Source of the DNA: Puccinia triticina
Taxonomy: Eukaryota > Basidiomycota > Pucciniomycetes > Pucciniales > Pucciniaceae
Assembly (NCBI RefSeq): GCF_026914185.1
Contig: NC_070563.1
Coordinates: 4,113,001-4,177,000, forward strand
Direction: 5' to 3'
Length of the DNA: 64,000 nucleotides
Of this stretch, positions 44,122-55,826 are shown one piece after another (positions within the stretch are counted from its first letter, which is position 1; the number at the start of each line of letters is the position of its first letter). Made by a program: the position numbers and the translations under genes. Below the pieces are notes generated by a model. It did no database searches and was not told where the DNA came from. It saw only the letters and a list, made by a program, of their open reading frames with translations.

Positions 44122-47074
44122 AACTTATTTACCTCTTGTCGGTCAAAGTTCATATGCATCAGTATGCCCTCTCCAGAGACTTTCCACCAAAAAAAAATAT
44201 TGATCTTCAATGCACTCTGTGCTGCTCCTATTTACCTGACACTAGTAAAAGTTTAGATTGAATCACATCAAACTCGCCCTTATGCTATAAATAGTCTGTG
44301 TTTCTAAATTTTGGTTATTTTATGTAAATAGAAGGCCATCTGTTGTTTGAATAAGTTTATCGTGACTAATATGATGATGAGATCTTTCGAAAAATATGAT
44401 GTTGTATTGATCTATATGGTATATAGACCATTTCTCGAAAATTGAGCAGGTTAATAGCAACTGTCTGAGATCCAGTACGTTGTTGGTCAGTTGATCTCAA
44501 TTGTTGAAAAAATGGATGGATCCCTTTCACGTCAATGCCCAGGGGGCCAGGATCCCATGTTTCATTGATGTAGCTGATTGGACGTTTTAAAATCCTTCAA
44601 GCCATTACCAAGCAGGAGCCCATAACAAGTAATATTTTCATTTCCATGATCCAGATCGATCCCCTAAAATAAACGATTTGGGAATGGCCATATTCGCTCA
44701 TGTTGTAGCTGGCACAAGGATGGATTCTCGGCTATTCTTGGTAGGCATGGAAGTCTGCAAGAGATAGGATTCAGAAAGAATGTATCCAGTGCATACTTTT
44801 GCCGGGAAAGTGTAAGCCCGAGGTATATGGGATAACGGAAAACTAAAGACTTGCTAGCAGAATTTCCGGACCGGAGGTCTATTCCCGCTTAAGTTTGAGT
44901 TTGATAAGAATTGTTTGGGTTTTAGTTTGGGCGCGTTGTCTTAGGATAAAGAAGTTTGGTGAACTGAGTTTTATTTCTTGGAGAATATTTGAGAGTTGAA
45001 AATGGCAGTGATACAAAGATTTTGCCACGAGGAAAAGAGCTTCCTAGTAGCTACAACCTCTTATTTATAGACTACAACCAGATGAAGAAATTTCCAGAAC
45101 TGAGTACAAGAAACTTTAACATGAAGAAGAATCCGAAAGGAAAAGAAAAGGAAGGAACAATAAGGAATTTCCTAGAACCTGAATTATGCACTTCTCGAAA
45201 TTTCCTTATTGAATATTGAGTTTTGATGGCCCTGGGAAATTGTTCCTGCATAAAGTTTCACATCAGTTTGTTACAGAAAGGTACATAACGAAGACAATTG
45301 GACCATGGGAGCGGAGATTTCTGCAAGGAATGATCTTGGTTTTGGACCAGACTTTTGGTCGGTGTTGAGAGGAGCGCTAGCTTACATACACAAACAATTA
45401 CAAAGCCACTCGTGTCTGCCTCGCAACTCGCGTCACCGTGAACGATCCATCAAGGTTAGATAGGCGGCCCGAAGTATGTAGTGGGTGGACTCCTGCAAGC
45501 TGGCAAACTTATCCATGCGTTCACATGTTATACACAACATTTCTGCCTTGACTGCGCAATCCTTTGAAAATCCTCTGTTTCTATGTCAGCAGTCCTAATA
45601 AAATATCTGCTCCCCAAATCTCACGCTGCTTTTGCCTCTACCAACTGGATCAGCTGGCATCTGCTGGCATGTGGTTACAATCTATCTCTCTGTTGGTTTA
45701 TCAGCGAGCAAAACCCGAGTCATTAAAATCAAGCAGTTCCGAATGCTGCTGGTCTTAAGGAACGTTGTAGAAGGTGCCCTTTACTTTCAAGCTGAAACTT
45801 TGGAATCGTGTCGGCCGGCCATCTCATGACGCAGAGAAATCAAGATTGCTAGTATGTTACTGAGAAAAGAGTTAACCTTGGTCCCTCTAGAGCTAGAGCT
45901 CTCTATAAAAGCTTCATTGGCAATGATCCGTGTCTCGAGTGGCAGCACTCAGTCTCCAGCACTCTGGCTAAACAGCATCGCCACTAAAGTACGAGTCGTG
46001 CATCTTAAGTTAAAACTCTCTGAAAGTAAGCTCTTCTTCTACCGAATATGATCTTTCGTGGAGCTTCCCTTTTGACCCCTTGATTTCTGACATAAATACA
46101 TAAATTCGCGGTTAGCTTAGCTATTAAATCTCTTGTGATTGTGCTACCGGGATTTGGACGATGTATAAGATGGCATCAATCGTAAGTGACTCTATTCTTC
46201 TCAAATTTTGTTGGCACTCCAAACAACAAGCAATTGACAGACAATTCTTACGACGTGCTACCGGGAGTGGGGTAAAAAAACCTATCAAAGAGAATGGGGG
46301 TGGTGGTAGCATATGTCTTTGGACTACTTGTCACTCTGTCTTGGTCTCCAACCAAGTTAAGGCACCAACTACCGCTTGCGTGTCCAATCCCACCAAAATC
46401 TGCCACCCCAAGCGCAGCGCAATCAAGCCCAGCGCAATCAACCACCGGTGCTAGCTGTATATGGCCGAGGGGCGTTTCTTGATTATGAAGGCCTCATATC
46501 ATCTCATGTTATGTCAGAAAATTTCCCAGGATTATCTTTTTTCAGACACCGCTATTTCTCTCCTGAAGTTTATGTAGCACCAAAAAATCCGCTCATAATT
46601 ATTTCTCGAAGACCAAAACTTTCGTTTCACGTCTCCGAACCCCTCACGTCAACAAGTGCACTATTCCATGTGGATCTTGTGCTGTTCTTCCACCCAGCAC
46701 TCAGTTTTGTCCGGTAATGTGTTTGTGAATGAAGCTCTCTGGAGGCTGAAACGCGTCAAAACCAAACAGTTACATCAAATTCCAGGTTTTCTCAACCGCA
46801 TTCAAAATTCCCGATGTTACAACAAGGACTTTAGCGAATTGATTACCACCGGGCAGCTGAGTCTCGCAAAGCGCTTACATATGGTCATCGGGATTCACTA
46901 GTTGGTTGTAGCAACTATACGCCCCAAGTTCGAGTGAATAAAGAAGAGATTAAAAGCAATAATGTTTATCATACATTTCAAGCAATGCAAATCATTTTAT
47001 ATTACAATTAAATGCGTGGATTAGTGAAGTTTTTTTGGTGATCTGCACCTTCGGTGAGCCGGTTCACGGGGTAC
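44122..47074. other. Long gap, no convincing gene
   Basis: AT-rich with only short open frames, none with a recognisable domain. A 62-codon frame at 46294-46482 begins with a hydrophobic stretch but has no supporting context. No repeat boundaries are obvious. Unannotated non-coding RNAs or small genes cannot be excluded. Confidence 0.4.
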
Positions 47075-48129
47075 CTATTGGGGGGCAAGGGTGGGCATGC
47101 GTAGCAGGATACTGGCTCTGCAATTTGGACAAGTGTAAGGATGTGGAATCAGGGCTTGCAGCCAGTCCTGTAGGATGCGAAATTTAAGTCAGCGGCGGCA
47201 GGAGAAAGAATAATAAAGTCAGAGAGCCTTACATGGATGCAGACCCGGTGAAAGTGGTGCGACGGATGACATGGTAACACCACAATAACATCACCTTCGA
47301 CGTAATCCTCTAAGCACACTGTGCACTGCGGGGAGCTATTGTCGGGATCATCTGTTACCAAAGCCGCCCGGTCTGTGTTGGGCAAGTTATTGAGGAGGGT
47401 ATTGACTGCTCGTCTTGCGTTTGCCATCTGGGCAGGGGTTCTCAGCCGCCGCGCGATTTCTTCATCGGCTTCGGCGAACCATTCGATGAAAAGCTCTAGA
47501 GATGCTGTGGGAAAGTTGGCAGCGTTTCGTTCAACTTCCGCCATGTTGTTCCTGAGCTGGTTAATCTCGTCCGAGCTCAAACCGGCGCGGTTAGGGTCTT
47601 CCCCAATCGCCTCTATAAGTCGGTGAGTAGCGTCTCCGACATTTTGGAACATAACTTGGTGCTCAGGAGAGAGAGTCTCCATGAACTGTTCCCAGGCGCG
47701 ACTGCGGTAGTCATGAGCGGGCTGCTCATTTGCAACCTCAGGCAGTTCTTCAATTTGGCGGAGAAAGGCCAAGGTCTCTTCAGCAACTACAACGTCCATG
47801 CCGTCATCATCTTGGATCCTGGCGACTCCGTCGTCGCCGACGTGAATGACCACTGGGCCGTCGCGGAGACGGCCAAAGAGGGCCTGGTATTGATCGTTAA
47901 GCTCGGCGGGCAGTTCTATCAAATGTACTTCCTCCCCAGGAACAGCGTGGGGAGGGAGACGGTACTCCAGAGCTACGATTTCTTCGTCTTGCTGCGCGTT
48001 TGCTTCGGGCTCCGTGGGAGGGGAGGGCAGACGCTCAGCGGGTTCTTCAACAGGGCGGATGCCTCCAGGGCTTTGTCCGGGTTGATCTTCAGCACGTTCA
48101 GAGTCGGTAGGATGAGAGTTTGGGTCCAT
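47075..48129 (-). CDS. RING-H2 E3 ubiquitin ligase
   Basis: CDS is complement(join(47075..47167,47233..48129)), 329 residues. A 65-bp intron (GTAAGG...CTACAG) splits the RING domain right after HRVCIH. Splicing restores DWLQALIPHPYTCPNC, so the unspliced reading, which ends in GCKP, is wrong. The RING-H2 finger lies near residues 280-317: CTVC, then a Cys and His-x-x-C cluster (PCHPSHHFHRVC), then CPNC. The upstream 270 residues are acidic, rich in Glu and Pro at the N-terminus, and largely helical, with no transmembrane segment. Family role: recruits a ubiquitin-charged E2 and promotes transfer to substrate. The substrate is unknown. The gene is compact and GC-richer than the flanking repeats, as is usual for host genes here. 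Confidence 0.9.
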
Positions 48130-49005
48130 CTTACTTGGGTTCGTGAAAAGGGTTGTTGCTCAAGGGCTGTTAGAAGAGCAAGAGGCTTGAAAAACTAGTG
48201 CAGGTTAGACGTGAAGATGCGGATGCGGATTAGGTGTGCGGGTGGCAAACCAACCTTTTATATAGCCACCAGGACACGTTGAAGCTGAGCTCTTTCTGAA
48301 CCGTCACGCGTGTGTCTAGTGTTGTAACGGGTGCATTTTCCAAGTCGCGTTAAGGCGAGCGTAAAAAGCTCCACTCAGGGCTTATCTTCCTCCCGAATGC
48401 ATTCAAAAGCCACTTTCCAACAGCATTGTAATACTTTTAGAAAAATATCGTTGCTTTTTGTACATTCTTCTTGTGATGCAATTGCTTTCAAGTCGAAGCA
48501 TTCATTCTCCATTGCACTCGCGCGGGTCTGACCTGTGGCTGATGCAAAAAATGAACAGTATTTGTGAATATTACTAAGGCAATTGAAGTCATGCATGCCT
48601 ATTTTGAAAAAGATAGAAAATTAGTAGAAATGGACGGTTTCTGCGTTTGCATCTGAAGACGTATATATTGGACCTGAGGATCACTCTCGTACTTGTGCAA
48701 GCGGAAGAAAGGTAGAATGAGGTGTAGATCCATTGCTAGCCGAAAGAGTGGCTCCATCCAAAGACGAGTCTAGCTACGGTACAAGTAATGAATTGACAGA
48801 GGGTGCACGAGAGAAATCACAAAGATACTGGGCCAGAGGACCGAGAATAGTGGAGCCAGAGCAGACTGCCCACTTTGCTCCTCATCGGCAACATATCATG
48901 ACCTAGAAAAAAAATACAAGGTGGGTTACAGCTGGGGGCCGCTTGCGTATTTCTCGCCTCGTCTGGATGGACGGTTTGAGGGAAAGATATTCCCAGCTGA
49001 GGCAT
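48130..49005. other. RING gene upstream region, no other gene
   Basis: This presumably holds the promoter of the minus-strand RING-H2 gene in its first few hundred bases. No other coding or RNA feature is supported. It ends at GGCAT, the left flank of the solo LTR. Confidence 0.45.
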
Positions 49006-50088
49006 TGTCAGCCGGGCTACTATAATAAGTTAGAGCCCGGCTAACTATTGTAGCATCACAAAAATTATGTGTAATAATAGCGGCGCAGAGCGCCGCGTAC
49101 AAAATACAGTTCTTTTTTGTAAAAAGACCTAGCTGCGGCGCAGAGCGCCGCGTACATAATAGTAAAGATTCCTTAGACGAGTAAGGAAAACTAAGCTCCG
49201 GCCGAAGAATCGGCAAGAGAAAGAACATTAGTTCAAACCCGTTCTCAAGCCAAGAGAACGGGTCGTCAGACACTCTCAAGAGACTACTGAACAGAGAGTA
49301 GTCTCTACAAGAAATAGAAGCCCTTCGGTCGGGGAGGAAAGAAACAGAATTATACTACTCCTCCTCCCCCGGCCGAGAATAGAACATAAAACCACGCTAT
49401 TCCTCGCACCGAGGAATAGCAAATAGATTGTATGACAAATAAGAAATGAACGGGAGTGAAGGGACTAATAGAATCCCCTTTCACTCCCGTCACCCTTGTC
49501 AGAAGCACGCTTCCTCCGGCCGAGAAACCGAGGAAGCCTGTGCAATAAAGAGCTACAACCCTACCAGTTGTAGCTCGAATATATAAACAAGGGCCTTCGG
49601 GCAAAGGAAGGCCCCTCAGATACCTTTATAACCAATTTGCAGCCTCGTCAGACCCGCCCTCGTCCTATCCGACCAGTGCGCCCTCTGACCCAGCTCCGAT
49701 TACGGTTTCTTTGGAATCGACTGTCTTTTTTTCCCGCAAACATACCTTAAAACAGCAAGTTTGCGTTTTTTTTGTCTTTCTATCGGGATTTCTATCCCTA
49801 GTACCATCCTGGGAGCTATTTATAGCGCAATCACCCCCTTTCCAAGGGCCCCAGACCTCACAGGCTTCAAAAACCCCTGCGCAGGCCCTGTAAAAACTGC
49901 GGAGGGCACTAAAACACCACAGGCGCCCCTGGCCCCTTCGTTAACCTATTTTTTTGGTTCATTAGAAATAGCTTTTTAAGCTATTTCGCACTTTTTACCG
50001 CGCTTTTGCTGCGCGCGCTACTGTACCGCGCTCTGTCGCCGGCTTAGCTAGAAGAGCACTCTTGCTCTTGGCATCACCGAGCCTGACA
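49006..50088 (-). mobile_element. Solo LTR, copy 1 (1083 bp)
   Basis: Read on the minus strand it starts TGTCAGGCTCGGTGATGCC and ends CCCGGCTGACA, so it has TG...CA ends with TGTCAG/CTGACA inverted tips. The flanks are GGCAT and AGCAT, a 5-bp duplication with one mismatch. The interior contains many short perfect hairpins, for example GAGACTACT/AGTAGTCTC, CTATTCCTCG/CGAGGAATAG and AGCTACAAC/GTTGTAGCT, plus two copies of GCGGCGCAGAGCGCCGCGTAC. There is no internal retroelement sequence nearby, so the element was probably lost by LTR-LTR recombination. Confidence 0.8.
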
Positions 50089-50093
50089 AGCAT

Positions 50094-50866
50094 ATCTTTT
50101 CCTCATACTACTCATGGCTCGAGTCATATTGCCGGAGGTGCCCAAGTTTATCCTAGTCTACGGGGGCGGGGGCTTTGGGCCCAAGGGAACTTGGAGTTCA
50201 GCCAAGCTTGCTTACCTTAACTTAACACAAGTCACGTCGTTTCAGAGGGCAAGCGGCTAGGTCTAGACTCTAAAGCGCCGGGCAGCGCGGCCGCCCTCTG
50301 AAAGAGGGACTTGTGAATTATCCCCACTTTTTGGCTGTATCAGTTTGACCCATTTGGTTGGGAGCTTTTTTCAATTTCCTTTGATGTCCACATCACTGCA
50401 CCTTTCCTCTTGCCCCAGAGGAAACTGATAGAACTGAATATTCACTTTCAAATGGTGTTGGTGACAACCTGGTCTCATGGCTTCAATGTCAAAAACCAAC
50501 CAGTAATAAATTCTTGAAATACAAAATTTCAAAGAAGACACCTGAGGGGATAAACATGCTTTGAGATTGAATCTTCAAGAAAAAAATCTGAATATATTGA
50601 CCGATTTACTTTGCGCACAGAGGGAAACTTGTTGTGCACAGGAATTTCCGTTGACTCAATGTTGCTTGACGTTGGGCCCCCCTCCGTGCGCGCCACCACC
50701 TCCCCCCAAAAACCTATCTGCGCACGGGTGTGCCATGCGGTGACAGGTAGCCAGGTTGAGACACTCCCGCCATCCACAGGAATCAATCCTCTTGATGACC
50801 GGTACATACCGGTCCTTGAGAGGACACATCCATCTTGATGAAGGGTACAGACCGGTTGTTGAGACT
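50094..50866. other. Intergenic, no gene recognised
   Basis: No gene is supported. 50790-50860 contains CTTGATGACCGGTACATACC-type units of the recurrent word family. Confidence 0.4.
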
Positions 50867-51253
50867 CAATGGTGGGTAGTTATGTCACATTGCATTATCC
50901 GCGCTATTTGCGTAACATAACTACATGTGTTATCCACCGCGCCCCGTTATGTTACGAGTAACAGGCTGTTGAAGTGGCATATGGTTAGCAGAACAGGTCT
51001 TTTTCCAATGCCGCTACACTTCATTATTGCTTGGATAACACAATCACAAGCCCTCAAGGGCCGTTTTGGCGCTGAAATTGGCTTGTTTTATGGCGCGCCG
51101 CGGGCCCCAATAACGTAATGAGCAGAAAAAACTGATTCAAGCAGTGGTAGCAGTGGTGTGATAACGTAGCGCACCACCATTACGAGTAACTGTAACCATA
51201 ACGGCTTAAAAACTGTTACATTACCATTATTGGTAACGTAACTACCACCGTTG
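50867..51253. mobile_element. Element related to 21257 family (387 bp)
   Basis: The ends are CAATGGTGGGTAGTTATG and the complement of CAACGGTGGTAGTTACG. The interior repeats CATTATCC, GTAACATAAC and GTAACGTAAC words, as in the element at 21257. The flanking heptamers TGAGACT and GCTTCAA do not match, so the insertion is old or rearranged. Confidence 0.6.
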
Positions 51254-51870
51254 GCTTCAACTAGCGGCTCAAGCAATTTATCAGAACAAGATCATTTCTG
51301 CTCAAAGGGATGCAATGACCAATGCTGCCGACAAAATTATAATCAAAGTCATTTTATCCACAATCAGTGAATCATACCGTCCATTTTACCAGTGGAAACA
51401 GAAGAAGATCCTTGACAAGATTTCAAAAGAAAAGGAGCTTGAGTATAGAGATGGCCCCGCCACACCCGGGTACCCGCGCTGCGGCTTTTTTTTGGCCAAG
51501 TGGGACACCCGCACCCGCAGAGCGGGTATTGGCAGTTAAAACTCCTCAAAATTTACCGGAAGGAATCCTTCAATTTGAAGAGGTTATACTCCCTTCAAAA
51601 GGAAGGGTTTCTTCTAGAGATGGCCAAGAGTACCCGTTGGCAAGTACCCGGTACCTGTGGCGGGTACCTCTCAAGGCGCAGGGGGTACCTGCCACGGGTA
51701 GCGGGTGCGGGTGCGGGTGTCTGAAATTTGGGGGAAAAATTGAGGGGGTACCCGCTCGAGGTACCTGCCCACACCCGCCCTGATCTCAGTCTCAGATGCG
51801 CCGCAGGGTACCTGTTCAGGGCTACCTGACTGTACAGCTGCGGCACATCCAAGCGCAGGTCCAGATATAA
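51254..51870. other. hAT-type MITE fragments
   Basis: Two TAGAGATGGCC starts (51446 and 51614) followed by GGTACC and GCGGGTGCGGGTGCGGGTG words resemble the MITE at 25274, but neither has a clear right end. No gene. Confidence 0.45.
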
Positions 51871-53281
51871 GTGGCAGGCAAGTTGGACATCCAACATCGT
51901 TGGACCGTCGATCCCGCCCAATCAATCCATCAACCCGTCAACTCCATTGTCATGGGAAATAGCCAAAAGCGTTGCAAGGAGGTTTCATCGCCAACATCCT
52001 CCATATCAAGCACCCCAGCCAAATTGCAAGGGACAACTTCAAAGAAAAAATCTCGCCAAGTTATCAATGTTGATAAAGAACCCAATCCCAGTCCCCAAGA
52101 AAACCCACTGGATTCTACTGACAAAACAAATCTAACAACCCCTCAAAGCACTCAGAATCATGGGCAAGAGCTGTTGGATGAAAAAGAGCTCAGTAGGTCC
52201 CCTCCTTGATATTGATTTTGTATTGCTACTGACTCACTTTCCATTATTCAGAAAAAATGCAGCAATTGCATAAAAAGCAACATAGCTCATGCTACGCTTC
52301 TTACGACATTCCTCTACTTTCTGGACAGCTGGACAAACATGGTTGCAGGATGATAGCTTATCCGTGTAGAATGTAAGGGATTCTAATTTTATAGGTGTTT
52401 TGATGTGTTTATGATCCTGATCAACGTCTTGTTGAACTTTCTTTTAGCTGTGGAAAGCAGATCCTCCGAACAACTTATGACACTTCAACTACAAATCTAT
52501 CTAAGCATATTGCAAGTTGTGTCAAGAGACAAAACAAAGCAAAAGATTCTCAAAAGCTTGTCAATCTTGGGCTTACCGGCACAGGTGATATTGATCCACA
52601 AGAGGTGATGATCTTCCTCCCTTCCTCATTAAACTTGGAATGAAATTTATTGGGATCCTGACCTCATTTGGCAGGTACCCCAGTTGTGTGCGATTTGGTG
52701 CGCTCAAGGAGCACATCCTTTTTCAGCTCTCAACGAGGAGGGGCACCGGCCGCTCCTGCACCCACAGTTGGAAGGCAGTCTTGAACGACATATCAGGTTT
52801 GTATACAGCTGTGCAGGAGACTCTCATAGAATCACTTAAGGTTAGTGGAGGACTTCCTGTCATTTTTGAATAAATCTGGAATTTCAGATTTCGCAGGGAA
52901 ATCTGGAATTTGGGACTCTGGATTGCTTTGGGGATCTTCGGGGACCTAGATTTCCCTGCAAAATCTGAAATCTGGCGGCTCAGATCTGACTTTCCAGATC
53001 GACGGGAAGTCCTCCAGTATTCTATTGCCTGTCTTTGATGTTCCTAGAAATGAATTTCACTTTTTTTTTGTAGAATCATCAAGGTGCCCTGTACTTGGGG
53101 CTTGATGCTTGGCAATCCCCGAATGGGACCCGTCAAAGGCATTGGTCACAGGCAACTATGTAGCTCTCTGGATGGACTTCTTGAATTGAAGTCAGCACTT
53201 CCATCTGTTGCCCCTCCTCCTGAAACTTCAACAACCAGTGACTCCGAATTCGAACAAGACGAAAAAAATTATAGAACCTGA
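51871..53281 (+). pseudogene. hAT transposase N-terminal remnant
   Basis: Scattered pieces of a hAT transposase lie in order with introns and stops between. A polar Ser/Lys/Gln-rich leader begins at 51871. Next is a BED-type zinc-finger region (SCGKQILRTTYDTSTTNLSK then HIASC) near 52447-52524. A later segment, VPQLCAIWCAQGAHPF, leads to FSALNEEGHRPLLHP near 52674-52760. The hallmark NHQGALYLGLDAWQSPNG is near 53074-53130. After this the frame is lost and the catalytic C-terminal half is absent. A small MITE lies in the intron-like gap at 52845. Confidence 0.75.
52845..53017. mobile_element. TA-flanked MITE (173 bp) in hAT remnant
   Basis: Inverted ends, GTGGAGGACTTCCTGTC and the complement of CTGGAGGACTTCCCGTC, lie between TA dinucleotides (52843-52844 and 53018-53019). 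The interior repeats AAATCTGGAATTT and AAATCTGAAATCTGG words. Confidence 0.6.
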
Positions 53282-53434
53282 ATGTATAAGTCAGTTTTCT
53301 AGTATGGTTTTGTTCTTCCGTTGAGTCCTACCTTTGCTGACCACAGCTGCCATTCCCACTCTTCAACAGGATACATCTACTATTTTATAGTGTGGCTCAA
53401 CTTGATATGTGGCGTTAGTCAGAGCAACTGTCGA

Positions 53435-53894
53435 ATAGCACGAGATTACTCGTGCCGGCGGGGGTCTCGTAGCGCCCACGACTCTTGACACCGATAAATC
53501 AATTCTCAACGATGTCGATACGGCCAATACCGTGTGCTCGGGCGAGAGAGTTCAGTTGGAGAAAGATATCTAGGACATCGGTGGCTTTACCAACGACTTC
53601 GCGTTGTTCGGTTGAGGGCTTGTAAACCACCAATTCGCTAGTCACCCCTCGAGTGAATGTAAGGTCGATACATTGCGGGCCATCCGCACTGGCCTCCTGG
53701 AGATCCTTCATAAGCTTCCACATGTCTTTTGGCGGTGTCACGTCTGGCTCCTCCAGGATTCCAGCCTCGTACGAGATGTGATGCAGGTTCTCGTCCGTTG
53801 ACCAGGGCTTGGCGGCTGTTTGGACGACCGGGATGCCCTTCTTGGCGGCGTATTTCAGGAGATCGGACCGACCCGCGAATCGGTTGTAGAACTC
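53435..53894 (-). pseudogene. ARG1: Argininosuccinate synthase, middle fragment (inverted)
   Basis: The minus-strand translation matches the central part of argininosuccinate synthase (citrulline + aspartate + ATP to argininosuccinate). It runs from EFYNRFAGRSDLLKYAAKKG through PWSTDENLHHISYEAGILEE and PPKDMWKLM to HGIGRIDIVEN. An in-frame TGA follows at 53499-53501, where the family has Arg; homology then continues as FIGVKSRGRYETPAGT to about 53448. No introns interrupt it. The N-terminal ATP-binding part is absent. It points away from the C-terminal fragment at 53897, so this is a rearranged, non-functional piece. Confidence 0.85.
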
Positions 53895-53896
53895 CG

Positions 53897-54151
53897 GGAG
53901 CCTCCAGGGTGCAATCGTTCGTCACCACTGAGCTCAGCAAGATCCTCTATAACGGTTATTGGTTCAGTCCCGAACGGGAGTTCGTGCAAAGCGCCCTTGA
54001 GGCCAGTCAGAAAAACGTGAACGGCCGCGTCCGACTGTCGCCCTACAAGGGCAACGTCATCGTCGACGCACGCGCATCTAGCGAAGGTCTGTATGATGCC
54101 AAGGAAAGTAGCATGGATGAAATGGGCGGCTTCGAGCCCACGGATACCAGC
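53897..54151 (+). pseudogene. ARG1: Argininosuccinate synthase, C-terminal fragment
   Basis: The plus-strand translation QSFVTTELSKILYNGYWFSP, then EREFVQSALEASQKNVNGRV, RLSPYKGNVIV and SSMDEMGGFEPTDTS, is the C-terminal region of argininosuccinate synthase. Similarity ends at about 54151; the terminal residues are replaced by unrelated sequence. It lies head to head with the preceding fragment, with the junction at about 53895. Together they cover most of the second half of the enzyme but in opposite orientations. Confidence 0.85.
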
Positions 54152-54250
54152 GCGTGCATGCGACTCACAACTGTCATCTACATAGAATTCAGTCTCAGCT
54201 ATTTAGGCGGTATGATCATGTCACTCAAAGGAGAAGATGAGGTGATCTGT

Positions 54251-54960
54251 TGTTAGCGGATTGGTTGGCAGGACAGGCCGGCGAAGAACGAACTGGGTCA
54301 ATTCATCTGAGGCGAAGCATCGAGGCCACAAAAAGCCAACTCATCGACACTCATCGACGCCCTGGGGATCGACCGGCGTTGGAATTCCCCCTATCCAAAC
54401 TCTTTCATCACCTCCGCTCCGGTCACGGTCATCTAAACACCTATCTCTTTTGGTGCAAACTCAAGGCATACCCGGTCTGTGACACGTGCAACGTCAACGA
54501 GACGGTGGAACATTTTATGATTTATTGACAATCTTACGCCCGGCAACGACAGCAATTACGAAAAACACTGAAAGCCCTCAAGCTGCGATCAGTTTCTTTA
54601 ACATCAAGATACCTACTAAATGTCCCGAAAGCCACACTAGCGGTGGCCCTCTTTCTCCGCGATTCCGACCGGCTTTTGGACACCCGAAGCTGCATCTTCC
54701 CTTCGACGGACTTGTCAATGCTCACATTGCTGGGCGAATCACCCCACCCCCAATTCACCCCTTCCGCTCTCCCCCTAGTTTGCATTTCTCCATCTTTCAA
54801 ATTGTCTCTGTTTTCTTTCCTTTCTCTATTCTATGCTGCTTTCCTTCGGTGGATCGTAGCCCGTTAGGGCATCTCATTGTGTTGGCGGTAAACGCGCCTG
54901 TTCTGCTGGTACTTTATGGTGCGCAATGTCAAATCAAACTGCACTCAAAGAAAAAAAAAA
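54251..54960 (+). mobile_element. 5'-truncated LINE (non-LTR retrotransposon)
   Basis: A perfect 12-bp target duplication, GAGGTGATCTGT, flanks it (54239-54250 and 54961-54972). A run of A residues ends the insert at 54960. The body encodes the last part of a LINE ORF2: LLADWLAGQAGEERTGSIHL, then LFHHLRSGHGHLNTYLF and a C-terminal zinc-knuckle-like C-x2-C...HF region (CDTCNVNETVEHFMIY), broken by a TGA at about 54527. The reverse transcriptase is missing by 5' truncation, as is usual for these elements. Confidence 0.9.
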
Positions 54961-54972
54961 GAGGTGATCTGT

Positions 54973-55826
54973 CATATGCACGTTACTAAGGAGAGTTTGA
55001 GGCTTGCCACGGTTGAGTCATGTCAATGAAAGGATGAGTACATATTTATTTGTACAGACAAAGGAAGGTTTGACTAGGGGGCCACCAAGCCGGTGTGAGC
55101 TGAGTTGTTTGGAACTTTGGATGAGCTGACAGGTTGGTTCAGAAATTCAGCTGACAAAATCTGTGGGTGACCTGTCAAAGGTGACGAAATCCACGGCAGG
55201 TGACGACAGCGCCGGGACTCAAACTTGGGGCAAAATTTGGATTTCGTCAGCGTGACGAAATCCGGATTTTGTCACCCATTTGCAGGCAGTGCTAGTTGGT
55301 AAAGGCAGCACTCTAGTATGTGTCTCAGTATAGCTGAGGTAGTGAGTTCAACTATCACCAGACACATCTTCATTTTACAGTCTCTACAGATATCAACATG
55401 TTCATCCATATTTCAGTGATCCTGGAACCAGCAGAGAGGAGATTTCAAAAGCTGGTCTGAGAAATGTGAGTTGAGCAGTCAATTCTAGAATTCCCGTGCA
55501 AATTCCAGCATGTGTTGCAACTTTTGTTAAATTGATAATCTTCACTTATTTTCCCTGAATTTTTCCATCAATCTTATCCTACAGGTAGCATGTCTTCATC
55601 ACAGGTAAAATTATTTCCAAGTGCATTGTGCAACAACATGGTTTTGATTGCTGTTATTACATGGTAATTAGTACCACTGGGTGTTGGATAAGACTGGTGC
55701 ACTTGGGACCTTCTGTACCCAGACCAATCAAAACCATGAGCATTGGAGTAGCACAAGTGGAATTTATATGTGGTGGAAAGCACAAAAAAAGACTTGTGCC
55801 CAGGGAGTTTCAAGCTGGGCACAATT
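54973..55826. other. Intergenic with a dispersed repeat, no gene
   Basis: 55140-55300 holds several GTGACGAAATCC / GGATTTCGTCA inverted words, then GGATTTTGTCACCCATTTGC, parallel to the start of the repeat at 11193. 55285-55370 has tRNA-promoter-like words (TAGTTGGTAAAGGCAGC, and GAGTTCAACTATC). No gene. Confidence 0.4.

Noticed and set aside
46294..46482. 62-codon frame with a hydrophobic start, possible small secreted protein
   Set aside because: No clear cleavage site, no cysteine pattern, no splice or promoter support; short frames like this are expected by chance.
46976..47010. Mitochondrial DNA insertion suggested by AT-rich sequence
   Set aside because: No mitochondrial gene sequence is recognisable; base composition alone is not evidence.
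53400..54972. Helitron that captured argininosuccinate synthase
   Set aside because: I could not find a CTRR end with a preceding hairpin or a TC start, and the LINE target duplication explains the downstream boundary.
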